Part shown: piece by piece, positions 1-8,847 of the stretch | Position numbering within the stretch: position 1 is the stretch's first letter | How the letters are laid out: the number at the start of each line of letters is the position of its first letter | The notes under the pieces: generated by a model | Seen by the model: only the letters and a program-made list of their open reading frames with translations | Databases searched by the model: none | What the model was told of the DNA's origin: nothing | Assembly: GCF_963664135.1 (NCBI RefSeq) | Contig: NZ_OY760905.1 | Location: 2,754,736 to 2,818,735 of the forward strand | Source: an uncultured Acetobacterium sp. | Lineage (GTDB): Bacteria; Bacillota; Clostridia; Eubacteriales; Eubacteriaceae | Direction: 5' to 3' | DNA: 64,000 nt | Made by a program: the position numbers and the translations under genes

Positions 1-1
1 T

Positions 2-2851
2 AATGGGAAAGCAATCGGCTCCATTGGGTTTATGTATGTTGGTAAGGATCATCAATGGTCCAATGAAAAAATCTCTTTCGGTTGTCAGATAGCGGATCAA
101 ATTGGGACGGCTTTTTTAAATCGCGAGCGGATGGAGATTACGCGGGCTTTACAGCAAAGCGAAGCCTTTTTAAAGCAGGCTCAGGAAGTTTCGAAGACTG
201 GGCATTGGCGTTTTGATATTGGCACCAATAAACTGACCTGGTCCAATGAAACCTATCATATTTACGGAGTGGAAATCGATGCACCCCAAACATTTGAAAG
301 TTTTATGAATGCTGTTTATCCGGCTGATCGACAAACAATACAGGATGTTTGGACAGAAAAATCAGCACAAGGTTTGCCCTTCACAATTCTGCATCGAATT
401 GTAGTAGAAGACGAAATCCGATGGGTGGAAGAAAAATCGGAGTTTGAATTTGATGGAATGGGTCAGCCCATCTACAGCTGGGGAACGGTTCAGGATATAA
501 CCGAAAAGATGAAATATCTGGAAGAACTGGAGGAGTATCAAAAGCACCTTGAGGAAATGGTTTTTTCTAGAACCACCGAATTGGAGGTTGCCAAGCTGGA
601 AGCGGAGGCAGCAAATCAAGCAAAAAGCGCATTTCTGTCAAATATGAGCCATGAAATTCGGACCCCAATGAATGCTATCATCGGCCTTGCCCATCTTATC
701 AGGCGCGATCCCCTGACCATACGTCAAGAGGAACAGCTTGACAAGTTGACCGAGGCGGCCAATCATTTGTTGCAGATCATTAACGATATATTGGATCTTT
801 CAAAAATTGAAGCGGGCAAAATGCAAATCGATGCCCATGATTTTGAGCCCACTCGGGAGATTGACAGAGTTTGCAATATCTTAAGACCTGAAGCGGCTAA
901 AAAAGATCTCAACCTGCTTGTGGATGTGGATCATATTCCCGTGGTGCTAAGAGGGGATTCGGTTCGTTTTGGTCAAATTTTACTTAATTTAATGGGCAAT
1001 GCCGTGAAGTTTACACAAAAAGGGAGCATCAAGATCGTCGCCCGGATTATTAAGCAGGATCAAAAACAGATTCGACTGCGATTTGAAGTTTGTGATACCG
1101 GAATTGGTATGTCAAAAGATCAGATGAAAGTCCTGTTTCAGGATTTTGTTCAGGCCGATGAATCGATGACCCGTCTTTATGGTGGCACGGGGTTAGGCTT
1201 GGCCATTAGCGGACGTCTGGTTAAATTTTTAGGTGGCAAAATTGGTGTCGAAAGTGAGTTGGAGAAGGGGAGTAGCTTCTGGTTTGAGTTGCCCTTTGAA
1301 ATATCGACGGCTCTTCCAAAAAACCGTATTAATCTGAAATCATCCGAAGAAATGCGGGTTTTAGTGATTGATGATTTGTTGGAAGCCCGCCAAATACTCA
1401 GTGGAATGCTCGCAGATTTTGGCATTTCCTGTGATGCCGTCAGTTCGGGAAAGGAAGGGTTGGAAGCAGTGGTGAAGGCAGATCAGCTGATGAACCCCTA
1501 TCGACTGATCCTGATGGACTGGAAAATGCCGGATATGGATGGAATTGATACGGCCTTGCTGCTTCAAACGCTGAATTTGAAAGCCCTGCCCACAGTGTAT
1601 TTGATTACCGGTTATGGTAATGAGCTTTCTTATGAAGAAGCACAAAGAGCCGGTATTAGTCGTATACTTGTCAAACCGATGACGCCGTCAACGCTCAACG
1701 ACGCATTAATGGAATTGCTGGAGAATGGTGTGGAAGCAAGAACACCTTCATCGCTGAAAGCGCTGGAGGAAAAATTAAAACAGTATCAGCAAGTGCACAT
1801 CCTGATTGTAGAGGATAACCTGATCAATCAGGAAATTGTTCGACAGCTCCTGGAGCCCTTTAAGTTTAAAGTTGAGCTGGCCGAAAATGGTCAGGAAGCG
1901 ATTAATAAGATCGCTCAGACAAAATTCGACTTGATCCTAATGGATGTGCAAATGCCGGTAATGGATGGATTGGAGGCAACCGCAATCATCAGAGGTTTAC
2001 TGGGTTGGAAATCGGTACCGATCTTAGCCATGACCGCCAATGCTTTTGAAGAAGATCGACGTAAATGTATAAATGCCGGGATGAATGATCATCTGGTTAA
2101 ACCGATGGAACCGGAGGCGTTGTATAAATATTTAATTAAGTGGTTGCCAGTTACTAAAATTGAACAGGAAAACAAAGCGGTTAGAAAAAATGATGAGGAC
2201 AAGAATCGGGGCAGACATCAGTCAGCAGCGCTGGAAGAACAGCTTCGGTTAAAAGCACTTCGGTTTGTGGAAGGCTTAAATGTGGAAGTGGGTCTCAGAA
2301 TTCTTGGTGGCGATATCACCGTCTATTTGAGATTGGTGGAACAGTTTGCCAAAAAATGCGAAGAAGATGCAGTGCATATTTTAAAACAGGCCGAAGCAGA
2401 AAATTATCAGAGCTTAACGCAAACTGCCCATTCAATTAAGGGGGTTGCGGGAAATCTCGGAGCAATCAAAATTCAAGAACTGGCGATCGAATTAGAACAG
2501 GCAATTCGAGACCGAGCCAGTAAGGAGCAATTGCTGAAATTGGCAAATAACTTCTTTATCGAAATAAAAAAATTTGTCGATGCTTTGCCGGAAAAGGGTC
2601 AATCAATTGAAAAAAGCGACAAAGAAGAGGTTGATCAGGCTTGTGCGGATCGGTTGTTGTTTCAATTAGAGGTTCTACTTAAAAATAATGATACCGAAAC
2701 CTATGATTTGTTTGAAAAATCGAGAGAGCTACTGATAAGTGCTTATGGGAAACCGATCGAAACGATGGAACGGCAGATTCATGAATTTGATTATAAGGAC
2801 GCCTTGATAACATTGAAATCAATTCTTGCCAAAAAGGAAGATACTTTTTAA
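2..2851 (+). CDS. Hybrid sensor histidine kinase GAF-PAS-HisKA-HATPase-REC-REC-Hpt (5' end outside window)
   Basis: The reading frame is open from base 2, ahead of the first ATG at 32, and those first codons continue a GAF-domain end, so the gene begins upstream of the window. Domains in order are the GAF end, a PAS domain (about 200-530), a coiled coil, and HisKA with SHEIRTP and phosphorylatable His at 650-652. HATPase_c follows with N box [16 protein letters not shown] and GGTGLGLAI. Two receiver domains have Asp at 1517-1519 and 1943-1945, and a C-terminal Hpt domain has HSIKG with His at 2429-2431. This is a complete BarA-like phosphorelay in one chain. No transmembrane segment is visible in the part present, so the input is probably cytoplasmic or lies upstream. 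The cognate response regulator is not identifiable here. The family is sure; the signal is unknown. Confidence 0.93.
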   Translation, partial: NGKAIGSIGFMYVGKDHQWSNEKISFGCQIADQIGTAFLNRERMEITRALQQSEAFLKQAQEVSKTGHWRFDIGTNKLTWSNETYHIYGVEIDAPQTFESFMNAVYPADRQTIQDVWTEKSAQGLPFTILHRIVVEDEIRWVEEKSEFEFDGMGQPIYSWGTVQDITEKMKYLEELEEYQKHLEEMVFSRTTELEVAKLEAEAANQAKSAFLSNMSHEIRTPMNAIIGLAHLIRRDPLTIRQEEQLDKLTEAANHLLQIINDILDLSKIEAGKMQIDAHDFEPTREIDRVCNILRPEAAKKDLNLLVDVDHIPVVLRGDSVRFGQILLNLMGNAVKFTQKGSIKIVARIIKQDQKQIRLRFEVCDTGIGMSKDQMKVLFQDFVQADESMTRLYGGTGLGLAISGRLVKFLGGKIGVESELEKGSSFWFELPFEISTALPKNRINLKSSEEMRVLVIDDLLEARQILSGMLADFGISCDAVSSGKEGLEAVVKADQLMNPYRLILMDWKMPDMDGIDTALLLQTLNLKALPTVYLITGYGNELSYEEAQRAGISRILVKPMTPSTLNDALMELLENGVEARTPSSLKALEEKLKQYQQVHILIVEDNLINQEIVRQLLEPFKFKVELAENGQEAINKIAQTKFDLILMDVQMPVMDGLEATAIIRGLLGWKSVPILAMTANAFEEDRRKCINAGMNDHLVKPMEPEALYKYLIKWLPVTKIEQENKAVRKNDEDKNRGRHQSAALEEQLRLKALRFVEGLNVEVGLRILGGDITVYLRLVEQFAKKCEEDAVHILKQAEAENYQSLTQTAHSIKGVAGNLGAIKIQELAIELEQAIRDRASKEQLLKLANNFFIEIKKFVDALPEKGQSIEKSDKEEVDQACADRLLFQLEVLLKNNDTETYDLFEKSRELLISAYGKPIETMERQIHEFDYKDALITLKSILAKKEDTF

Positions 2852-2873
2852 TCGCATAAAAATAAATACAGTA

Positions 2874-2919
2874 CCCTCGTAGATAAATTTCCGGGCTGCG
2901 AGGGATTTTTTGTTTTTTT
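2874..2919 (+). terminator. Rho-independent terminator after the hybrid kinase
   Basis: A 9-bp stem (2874-2882 with 2896-2904, one G-U pair, core CCCTCG/CGAGGG) is followed by a T-rich run at 2906-2919, 22 bases after the kinase stop codon. Confidence 0.85.
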
Positions 2920-3060
2920 GCGACTATCTTATTAAATCACTAAGATGGTAGTAAATAAGTTTATTTGTTAGAATAAGAAAATAAGAAACCCCCAAAACCG
3001 GTTAAAGGAGATTAATGTTTTTCGGAAGTACTACCGAATTTATAACAAAAGGAGAAAGAG

Positions 3061-3492
3061 ATGAACAATCAGAAAAAAAACAAATCTAAAAAAACAATCC
3101 AAACATTATTAGGGTTATCCATCTGCATTGTCACACTATTTATGTTAACAGGATGTGGCGAATCGTCCCCGATTGAAGGGATGGTGATTTCCAATGAACC
3201 CTATGTAAGTGCAGCGGAAATTGAGAAAGCCGAGCAGCTGACAGAGCTAAGTGCAGGAGAAGCCATTTATGGCAGCATTAGCTTTATCGAATCACCAAAA
3301 GGCATGAAATACCAGGCAAAATGGCTGTTGAATGATCAGGAAATCAAGATCGATGAAAAAGCTATGGAAACGGATAAAAGAGGTGAACTTGTATTTTCGC
3401 TTGAAGCAGAAAGGGTAGCTGCGGGAACTCTGAAACTTCAGATCCTCTATAAAGATGTGGTATTGGCTGAAAAAGAAATACTGATTAGATAA
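3061..3492 (+). CDS. Putative lipoprotein with Ig-like beta-sandwich
   Basis: A 143-residue protein with a lysine-rich N-terminus, a hydrophobic segment (about 15-30) and lipobox LTGC, indicating lipidation and attachment to the outer face of the membrane. The mature part has no recognised domain. It alternates hydrophobic and polar residues, with a WLLNDQEI strand-turn pattern that suggests a small beta-sandwich. The start is set by GGAGA upstream of the ATG at 3061. It resembles the lipoprotein at 62508-62927 in size, lipobox placement and the W-x2-(N/E)-(D/G)-Q-E motif in the middle, so the two may be paralogues. It precedes the sigma factor gene by 50 bp and could be co-transcribed with it. 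Function is unknown. Confidence 0.75.
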   Translation: MNNQKKNKSKKTIQTLLGLSICIVTLFMLTGCGESSPIEGMVISNEPYVSAAEIEKAEQLTELSAGEAIYGSISFIESPKGMKYQAKWLLNDQEIKIDEKAMETDKRGELVFSLEAERVAAGTLKLQILYKDVVLAEKEILIR

Positions 3493-3542
3493 TTTGACTA
3501 AATAATTTTATTGAATAAAAGGCGGGAGATTGAGGTGGGTAA

Positions 3543-4085
3543 ATGAACAAAGAAATCAGCGAAGAACAATTCAAAAAAATATACACCCAATACGTTGATG
3601 AAATCTATCAGTATATCTTTTTGCGAACCGGTTTAAATTCCGAAATTGCTGAGGATCTTACTCAGGATGTCTTTATGGATGTGTTTAAAGGCCTCAAACA
3701 ATTTAAAGGTTTGTGTTCGGAACGAACCTGGGTGTTTAAAATCACCAAAAACAAGGTGAATGATTTTTACCGAAAACATTACCGGCAATGCCTGGAACCG
3801 ATTCATATTGAGGATGTGTTGACAGCTGAGATCAGTGACCCCAAACAGGATCTGGATGCCTTTATGGAAAAATCATTTACCAGTGAGTGCATCATGGATT
3901 GTCTGAATCAATTGCCGGAACATTATAAAGCGGTGCTGTTGCTGAAATACATCGATGGCAGAAGTGTCAGGGAAATTGCGTCAATTACCGATAAATCAGT
4001 AAAAGCCATTGAAAATATTTTGCTGCGGGCAAAGGCCGGCTTTATTAAAGCTTATCAAAGCGTGAAAAAGGAGGCGTTACAATGA
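3543..4085 (+). CDS. ECF-type RNA polymerase sigma factor
   Basis: A 180-residue protein with sigma-70 region 2 (about 10-80, including EIAEDLTQDVFMDVF and the RTWVFKITKNKVNDFYR helix) and region 4 (about 120-175, LPEHYKAVLLLKYIDGRSVREIA, then a helix-turn-helix). Region 3 and region 1.1 are absent, as is usual for extracytoplasmic-function sigma factors. The start ATG is preceded by GAGGTGGG. Its stop overlaps the next start by 4 bp (ATGA), so translational coupling with the small membrane protein at 4082 is likely. That protein and the YIP1 protein after it are the natural candidates for a regulator or target. The recognised promoters cannot be told from this window. Confidence 0.92.
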   Translation: MNKEISEEQFKKIYTQYVDEIYQYIFLRTGLNSEIAEDLTQDVFMDVFKGLKQFKGLCSERTWVFKITKNKVNDFYRKHYRQCLEPIHIEDVLTAEISDPKQDLDAFMEKSFTSECIMDCLNQLPEHYKAVLLLKYIDGRSVREIASITDKSVKAIENILLRAKAGFIKAYQSVKKEALQ

Positions 4086-4354
4086 AGCGGAATACGGATG
4101 ATTTTATTAAAAGTGCGTTACAATCGCTTGATGACCGATCAAAACCAGGTCAGGAACAGAAACAGATTATGCTGGAAAATTTGCTCATCCGGAGTCAAAT
4201 TGAGGAAGCCTCTGGAATGGATCGATTTAAAAAGATGGTGACCGTTTATCCCTGGCGGTTTGGATTTGGCGTATCGGCTGTTCAGGCGATTTTGTTTACG
4301 CTGATGTTTGGCTCAAACTATACAAATTTCATTTTACAGTTGCTGGGGAGGTGA
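4082..4354 (+). CDS. Small single-span membrane protein, candidate anti-sigma factor
   Basis: A 90-residue protein with a charged, helical cytoplasmic part (about 1-55) and one hydrophobic segment (about 58-80). It overlaps the sigma gene by 4 bp, the usual place for an anti-sigma factor. The HxxxCxxC zinc motif of ZAS-type anti-sigma factors is absent, so the assignment rests on position and topology only. It could equally be a small membrane partner of the YIP1 protein that follows 4 bp later. Confidence 0.6.
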   Translation: MKRNTDDFIKSALQSLDDRSKPGQEQKQIMLENLLIRSQIEEASGMDRFKKMVTVYPWRFGFGVSAVQAILFTLMFGSNYTNFILQLLGR

Positions 4355-4358
4355 AAAA

Positions 4359-4928
4359 ATGGAGATGTTTTTAGAAGTGCTCAATCGACCGGCAGATGCT
4401 TTCAAAAAAGGAAATGGAAAGCTAGCGTGGACTTTGGTGGGAATCACCATTGCGGTGGTAACTGTTTTTGATGCGGTGATGAATTATCTGGTCAATGGCA
4501 AAGATTACCCGGTGGAGATCAATAGTGTTAACTTGATATTGCTGGTGGGTCTGGGCGTGGCGACCTATTTGGGAATGTGCGGCATTTTGTGGGGAATCGG
4601 CAAGTTATTTGGCAGTCAGACCCAGCTCTTTGAGTATATCCAAACCTGGGGGTTGACCTATATGCCGACGATGCTTTGCGGTCTCACGGTAATTTTTGTG
4701 GAGACTTATTTCACGCTTTTCTGGAATAATGCTATTTGGGGATTATTGCTTAACATCCTATTGGTAGGAATCCTAATCTGGAAAACCATTCTTTATGTCG
4801 TGTTTTTAAAAGAGGTAGCTGGTTTGAGCGGAAAGAAATTGATTGGTGCTTTTTTACTCTGCGGCATCGGGATTCTGATCCTGGCTTTTTTAAATCTGAG
4901 TATCGGATTAAAAACCCCGATTCTTTAA
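4359..4928 (+). CDS. YIP1-family integral membrane protein
   Basis: A 189-residue protein with about five hydrophobic helices separated by short loops, and an N-terminal RPADAFKKGN segment typical of bacterial YIP1/DUF1282-like proteins. The start is placed at the ATG at 4359 because GGGGAGGTG ends just before it. An upstream in-frame ATG at 4308 would lie inside the preceding gene and has no ribosome binding site. It is the third gene of the sigma operon. The biochemical function of this family in bacteria is not established. No clear terminator follows the stop. Confidence 0.75.
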   Translation: MEMFLEVLNRPADAFKKGNGKLAWTLVGITIAVVTVFDAVMNYLVNGKDYPVEINSVNLILLVGLGVATYLGMCGILWGIGKLFGSQTQLFEYIQTWGLTYMPTMLCGLTVIFVETYFTLFWNNAIWGLLLNILLVGILIWKTILYVVFLKEVAGLSGKKLIGAFLLCGIGILILAFLNLSIGLKTPIL

Positions 4929-5017
4929 GATTTTACGTACCATAATTGAGGTTCCTGATAAAGTGCTTAAAGGTCGTGGTGATTATGTTAGAATCCGGTT
5001 AAATTTGCAAATATTTC

Positions 5018-5046
5018 TTGATTTTCACAATCTTTTATAGTACAAT
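5018..5046 (+). promoter_or_regulatory. Sigma-A promoter of the structured RNA upstream of speD
   Basis: TTGATT (5018-5023) and TACAAT (5041-5046) are separated by exactly 17 bases. The predicted transcription start is near 5053. No coding region begins directly downstream, so this promoter serves the non-coding transcript. Confidence 0.7.
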
Positions 5047-5052
5047 TCGAAA

Positions 5053-5468
5053 CGAATGATAGAAATAGATTACTGTCTATTTGGCGTATTCATAAGCAGG
5101 ATTTATGAATACAGCAAAGAATTCTTTTGACCATTTCTTTGTCTGATTTAACTCGGCGATAAAGAAATTGAATGCCATACGGACAGCTAGGTCAAATGCC
5201 GATTGGCAACTTTCGTTGCCTTATTGATTGAGTTTTAACTCAAATTTTATAAGTTGGTTACTTAAAACCGTGTGCGTTTTGCACATCACACTTGTGAAAC
5301 AATCAATAAGAGTAGTAAAAGTAAGTTCTTGCTATATAGACTCTAATTTCTAGGTTTTGAATCATTAAATAAACGGTGCGTTCATGCGCTCGTGTAAATA
5401 TGCAAAATCATTAGAAATAAACTCAAGTGGATGAACAGCGGATGCTGAAGGATCACTTGGGTTTTTTT
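5053..5468 (+). ncRNA. Structured non-coding RNA or long leader upstream of speD
   Basis: The 577-bp gap between the YIP1 gene and speD has no plausible ORF but many paired segments. They are: 10 bp 5086-5095/5103-5112; 4 bp 5129-5132/5190-5193 enclosing 8 bp 5133-5140/5161-5168; GGCAAC/GTTGCC 5205-5210/5215-5220; and 10 bp 5221-5230/5300-5309 enclosing small hairpins such as 5271-5275/5281-5285. Further on, TTTCTA/TAGAAA (5347-5352/5412-5417) and GTTTTG/CAAAAT (5354-5359/5403-5408) enclose a GC-rich hairpin. Loop bases TCGGC (5153-5157) could pair with GCCGA (5198-5202) as a pseudoknot. A promoter lies at 5018 and a terminator at 5421-5468. I did not recognise RNase P, tmRNA, 6S, T-box or SAM riboswitch signatures. 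It may be a free RNA, or a leader whose terminator controls speD, which has no obvious promoter of its own in the 55 bases left. Pairings were made by eye. Confidence 0.6.
5421..5468 (+). terminator. Terminator of the structured RNA, 55 bp before speD
   Basis: ACTCAAGTG (5421-5429) pairs with CACTTGGGT (5454-5462) with one G-U pair, an inner CAGC/GCTG hairpin sits in the loop, and seven T residues follow (5462-5468). It could act as an attenuator for speD. Confidence 0.75.
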
Positions 5469-5523
5469 GTTTTATTAAATACTACACAATTACTGTGCAA
5501 AATAAATGGAAATGAGGTGGATT

Positions 5524-6318
5524 ATGGATAATAAATTAAAGTTGAATGGTTTTAACAATCTAACCAAGTCACTAAGCTTTAATATTTATGATGTGTGTTA
5601 TGCCAAAAGTGAACGGGAGCAACGGGATTATATTGCCTATATTGATGAGCAGTATAACTCGGAGCGCTTAACCAATATTTTATATCATGTGACGGAGATG
5701 ATTGGTGCCCGGGTTTTAAATATATCCAAGCAGGATTATGATCCCCAGGGGGCCAGTGTTACCTTTTTAATTGCGGAAGAAACATTTTTGCGGGAATACC
5801 GGGAAGAAAATGTTGAAAAGACGGATTTGCAGGGCGACACGGTGGTTGCCCATCTGGATAAAAGCCATGTGACGGTTCATACCTATCCGGAATACCACCC
5901 GGACACCTCCATTGCAACATTTCGGGTCGATATTGATGTAGCTACCTGTGGGGAAATCACGCCACTCAGCACCCTGGATTTTCTGATCGGGAGCTTTGAT
6001 TCGGATATTATTACCATGGATTATCGGGTGCGGGGATTTACCCGGGACGTCAGTGGGAAAAAACTCTTTATGGATCACAAAATCACTTCGATCCAGGATT
6101 ACATCGATGACAAGACCTTAAGAGAATATGATGCCATTGATATTAATGTCTATCAATCCAATCTCTTTCACACCAAGATGCTGTTAAAGGAAATTACCCT
6201 CCAGAATTATCTGTTCAATACCGATGCCTACGAGCTGCCGCCGCGAACCCGGCTGCAGATTACCGAAAACCTGCGCCGGGAAATGATCGAAATTTTCAGC
6301 GGCAGCAACGTGTATTAA
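5524..6318 (+). CDS. speD: S-adenosylmethionine decarboxylase proenzyme (SpeD)
   Basis: A pyruvoyl-dependent enzyme that decarboxylates S-adenosylmethionine to supply the aminopropyl donor for SpeE. The 264-residue product matches the length of the E. coli-type (class 1) enzyme rather than the short Bacillus/archaeal form. The self-cleavage site is visible as [12 protein letters not shown], with Ser114 becoming the pyruvoyl group; His and Cys residues needed for processing follow ([15 protein letters not shown]). GAGGTGG at 5513-5519 fixes the start at 5524; an in-frame ATG at 5506 lies ahead of that site. It is the first protein gene of the polyamine cluster and follows the structured RNA, suggesting control at the RNA level. 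A palindromic repeat separates it from speA. Confidence 0.95.
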   Translation: MDNKLKLNGFNNLTKSLSFNIYDVCYAKSEREQRDYIAYIDEQYNSERLTNILYHVTEMIGARVLNISKQDYDPQGASVTFLIAEETFLREYREENVEKTDLQGDTVVAHLDKSHVTVHTYPEYHPDTSIATFRVDIDVATCGEITPLSTLDFLIGSFDSDIITMDYRVRGFTRDVSGKKLFMDHKITSIQDYIDDKTLREYDAIDINVYQSNLFHTKMLLKEITLQNYLFNTDAYELPPRTRLQITENLRREMIEIFSGSNVY

Positions 6319-6342
6319 TCGGAGCATCATACTATACATTTC

Positions 6343-6463
6343 GGCAATTGCGAAACTGCTGTGAGCCTGATGCCCAGTTTCGCACGAAACAATTGTTACA
6401 CTGTACGTCGTACAATTCTACGAACTGTTCGCCTACACGTTACACAATTGTTTGTGGAAACTG
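6343..6463 (+). repeat. Palindromic intergenic repeat with large inverted arms
   Basis: Between speD and speA, GCGAAACTG (6350-6358) and CAGTTTCGC (6375-6383) form a hairpin unit of about 53 bp (6343-6395). A second level of symmetry exists: 6375-6399 (CAGTTTCGCACGAAACAATT) is nearly the reverse complement of 6439-6463 (ending TTTGTGGAAACTG). A short TGTACG/CGTACA palindrome sits in the middle. The hairpin unit matches, in reverse orientation, the repeat at 13273-13318. No T-run follows, so it is not a standard terminator. It resembles a small mobile or MITE-like intergenic repeat. Confidence 0.65.
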
Positions 6464-6539
6464 AACACCATGCAATCATTGTTCGATGTTTATGATTCTT
6501 GCAATTACTTTAGAACATAAACTGGGAAGGAATAAAAAC

Positions 6540-7994
6540 GTGCCAAAATTAAATCAAGAACGGATGCCCATCATGGAGGCACTCAATGAATTCAAAAGAA
6601 ATCGGCTGGTGCCTTTTGATGTGCCCGGCCATAAACGGGGCAAGGGGAATCCGGAGTTAACGGAATTTTTAGGGGAACGTTGTATGTCCCTGGATGTCAA
6701 TTCGATGAAGCCGCTGGATAATCTCTGCCATCCGGTTTCGGTGATTAAAGAAGCTGAGGAATTGGCAGCGGATGCCTTTGGGGCCAAACAGGCGTTTTTT
6801 ATGGTCAACGGGACGACATCGGCCGTGCAGACCATGGTGCTGTCGGCCTGCAAAAAGGGCGAGAAGATTATTCTGCCCCGCAATGTCCACCGCAGTGTTA
6901 TTAATGCGATGATTTTAGGCGGCGCGATTCCGGTTTATGTGAATCCCGAAACCAACTGTGAAATCGGTATTTCCTTGGGGATGACTCTGTCGGTAGTGGC
7001 AGAAGCGATCCGGGAAAATCCGGATGCCAAAGCGATCTTAGTCAATAATCCGACTTATTATGGGGTTTGTTCCAACCTGAAAGCGATCACCGAAATGGCT
7101 CACGCGGCGGGCATGCTGGTGCTGGCGGATGAGGCTCATGGCACTCATTTCTATTTTGGCGAAAACATGCCAATCAGTGGCATGGCGGCGGGTGTGGATA
7201 TGGCGTCAGTGAGTATGCATAAATCCGGCGGATCGCTGACGCAAAGCTCCTTTTTATTGGTGGGTGCGGGCATGAACCCCGGTTATGTGCGGCAAATTAT
7301 CAATCTGACCCAGACCACCAGCGGTTCTTATCTGTTGCTTTCCAGTCTGGACATTTCCCGTAAGAATCTGGCGGTGAATGGCAAGGAAATTTTTGCCAAG
7401 GTGACCGCGATGGCTCAATATGCCCGGGATGAAATCAATCAGATCGGGGACTATTACGCATATTCAAAAGAGCTGATCAATGGCGATACCATCTATGATT
7501 TTGATGCCACCAAGCTGTCCATCAATACCCTGAACGTCGGGCTGGCCGGCATTGAAGTTTATAATATTCTACGGGACGAATACGACATCCAGGTGGAATT
7601 CGGAGATGTGGGCAATATTCTGGCCTATATTTCAGTGGGCGACAGCCAGCGCAATCTGGAACGATTGGTTTCGGCACTGGCAGAAATACGCCGAATTTAT
7701 AAAAAAGACAAGGCTGGCATGCTGCAATATGAATACATTAATCCCGAGGTGGCGGTAGCCCCTCAGGAAGCTTTTTATGCTGATAAAGAAGCCCTACCAC
7801 TGGAAAAAAGCGGCGGGCGGATCTGCAGTGAATTTGTGATGTGCTATCCGCCGGGGATTCCGATTCTGGCCCCCGGCGAAAAGATTACCCCAGAAATTCT
7901 CGATTCCATCGAATACGTCAAAGACAAGGGCTGCTTTTTAACTGGCCCTGAAGACATGGAAATAGAATATCTCAATGTGCTGAAGGAGGATTAA
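6540..7994 (+). CDS. speA: Arginine decarboxylase, Orn/Lys/Arg decarboxylase family (SpeA type)
   Basis: A fold-type I PLP enzyme, here most likely converting arginine to agmatine because an agmatinase gene follows two genes later. The 484-residue product has the family's short Gram-positive layout: an N-terminal PFDVPGHKRGKGNPEL segment, a cofactor site with DEAHGTHFYFGE, PLP-binding Lys228 in SMHKSGGSLTQSS, and a C-terminal domain with PPGIPILAPGE. The start is placed at GTG 6540, after GGGAAGGA (6524-6531). An ATG 54 bases upstream has no ribosome binding site and would add an unlikely hydrophobic tail. Lysine or ornithine as substrate cannot be ruled out from sequence alone. speE starts 2 bp after the stop. 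Confidence 0.9.
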   Translation: MPKLNQERMPIMEALNEFKRNRLVPFDVPGHKRGKGNPELTEFLGERCMSLDVNSMKPLDNLCHPVSVIKEAEELAADAFGAKQAFFMVNGTTSAVQTMVLSACKKGEKIILPRNVHRSVINAMILGGAIPVYVNPETNCEIGISLGMTLSVVAEAIRENPDAKAILVNNPTYYGVCSNLKAITEMAHAAGMLVLADEAHGTHFYFGENMPISGMAAGVDMASVSMHKSGGSLTQSSFLLVGAGMNPGYVRQIINLTQTTSGSYLLLSSLDISRKNLAVNGKEIFAKVTAMAQYARDEINQIGDYYAYSKELINGDTIYDFDATKLSINTLNVGLAGIEVYNILRDEYDIQVEFGDVGNILAYISVGDSQRNLERLVSALAEIRRIYKKDKAGMLQYEYINPEVAVAPQEAFYADKEALPLEKSGGRICSEFVMCYPPGIPILAPGEKITPEILDSIEYVKDKGCFLTGPEDMEIEYLNVLKED

Positions 7995-7995
7995 G

Positions 7996-8847
7996 ATGGA
8001 ATTATGGTTTTCAGAAAAACATACCCCCAGCGTCAAATTTTCCATTCAGGTGGATCGCCAGCTTTATTGCGGACAAAGTGAATTTCAGCGGATTGATATC
8101 TTCGATTCCAAGGAGTTTGGCCGTTTTTTAACCCTGGACGGATTTATGATGCTCACCGAAAAAGACGAATTCATTTATCACGAAATGATGGTGCATATCC
8201 CCATGGCTGTTCATCCGGCGGCCAAAAAAGTGCTGATCATCGGCGGCGGCGATGGCGGCGCTGTTCGCGAACTGGTACGCTATCCGCTGGTTGAACACAT
8301 CGACCTGGTCGAAATTGACGAGCTGGTGGTGGAAGTCTGTAAAAAGCATCTACCCCAAACCGCCTGCGGTTTTAATGACGAGCGGGTAACGGTTCATTAT
8401 CAGGATGGCCTGAAATTTATCCGTCGGTGCGAAAATGAGTACGATCTGATTATTGTCGATTCAACGGATCCCTTTGGTCCGGGTGAAGGCCTGTTTACCA
8501 AAGAATTTTACGGCAATTGCTATAAGGCATTAAAAGAAGATGGAATTATGGTCAATCAGCACGAAAGTGCCTTTTATCTGGATGATGCCGTGGCGATGCA
8601 ACGAGCCCATAAACGCATTGTCGAGTCCTTCCCAATTAGCCGGGTCTATCAGGCCCATATACCAACCTATCCCTCGGGTCACTGGCTATTTGGGTTTGCT
8701 TCCAAGAAATATCATCCAACTGAAGATTTAAAGGCTGTGAAATGGAATGCTCTGGGCTTTAAAACCCGTTATTATAACACTCAATTGCACGTCGGTGCCT
8801 TTGCCCTGCCAAACTATGTGGAGGAACTGCTAAAAGATGTTGAATAA
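7996..8847 (+). CDS. speE: Spermidine synthase (polyamine aminopropyltransferase)
   Basis: Transfers the aminopropyl group of decarboxylated S-adenosylmethionine to putrescine, releasing methylthioadenosine. The 283 residues show the N-terminal beta domain and the nucleotide-binding motif GGGDGGAVREL. The catalytic IVDSTDPFGPGEGLF segment and the expected HYQDGLKF acidic region are also present. GGAGG overlaps the end of speA, placing the two in one operon, and the 3' end overlaps speB by 11 bp. Together with SpeD it gives the classical spermidine route. The methylthioadenosine by-product links it to methylthioribose kinase at 60895-62157. Confidence 0.95.
   Translation: MELWFSEKHTPSVKFSIQVDRQLYCGQSEFQRIDIFDSKEFGRFLTLDGFMMLTEKDEFIYHEMMVHIPMAVHPAAKKVLIIGGGDGGAVRELVRYPLVEHIDLVEIDELVVEVCKKHLPQTACGFNDERVTVHYQDGLKFIRRCENEYDLIIVDSTDPFGPGEGLFTKEFYGNCYKALKEDGIMVNQHESAFYLDDAVAMQRAHKRIVESFPISRVYQAHIPTYPSGHWLFGFASKKYHPTEDLKAVKWNALGFKTRYYNTQLHVGAFALPNYVEELLKDVE

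Noticed and set aside
5053-5468. RNase P RNA, tmRNA, 6S RNA, T-box or SAM riboswitch
   Set aside because: None of their conserved core sequences was recognised; left as an unclassified structured RNA.
6343-6463. Transcription terminator of speD
   Set aside because: The hairpins are long but have no T-run and match another intergenic repeat.
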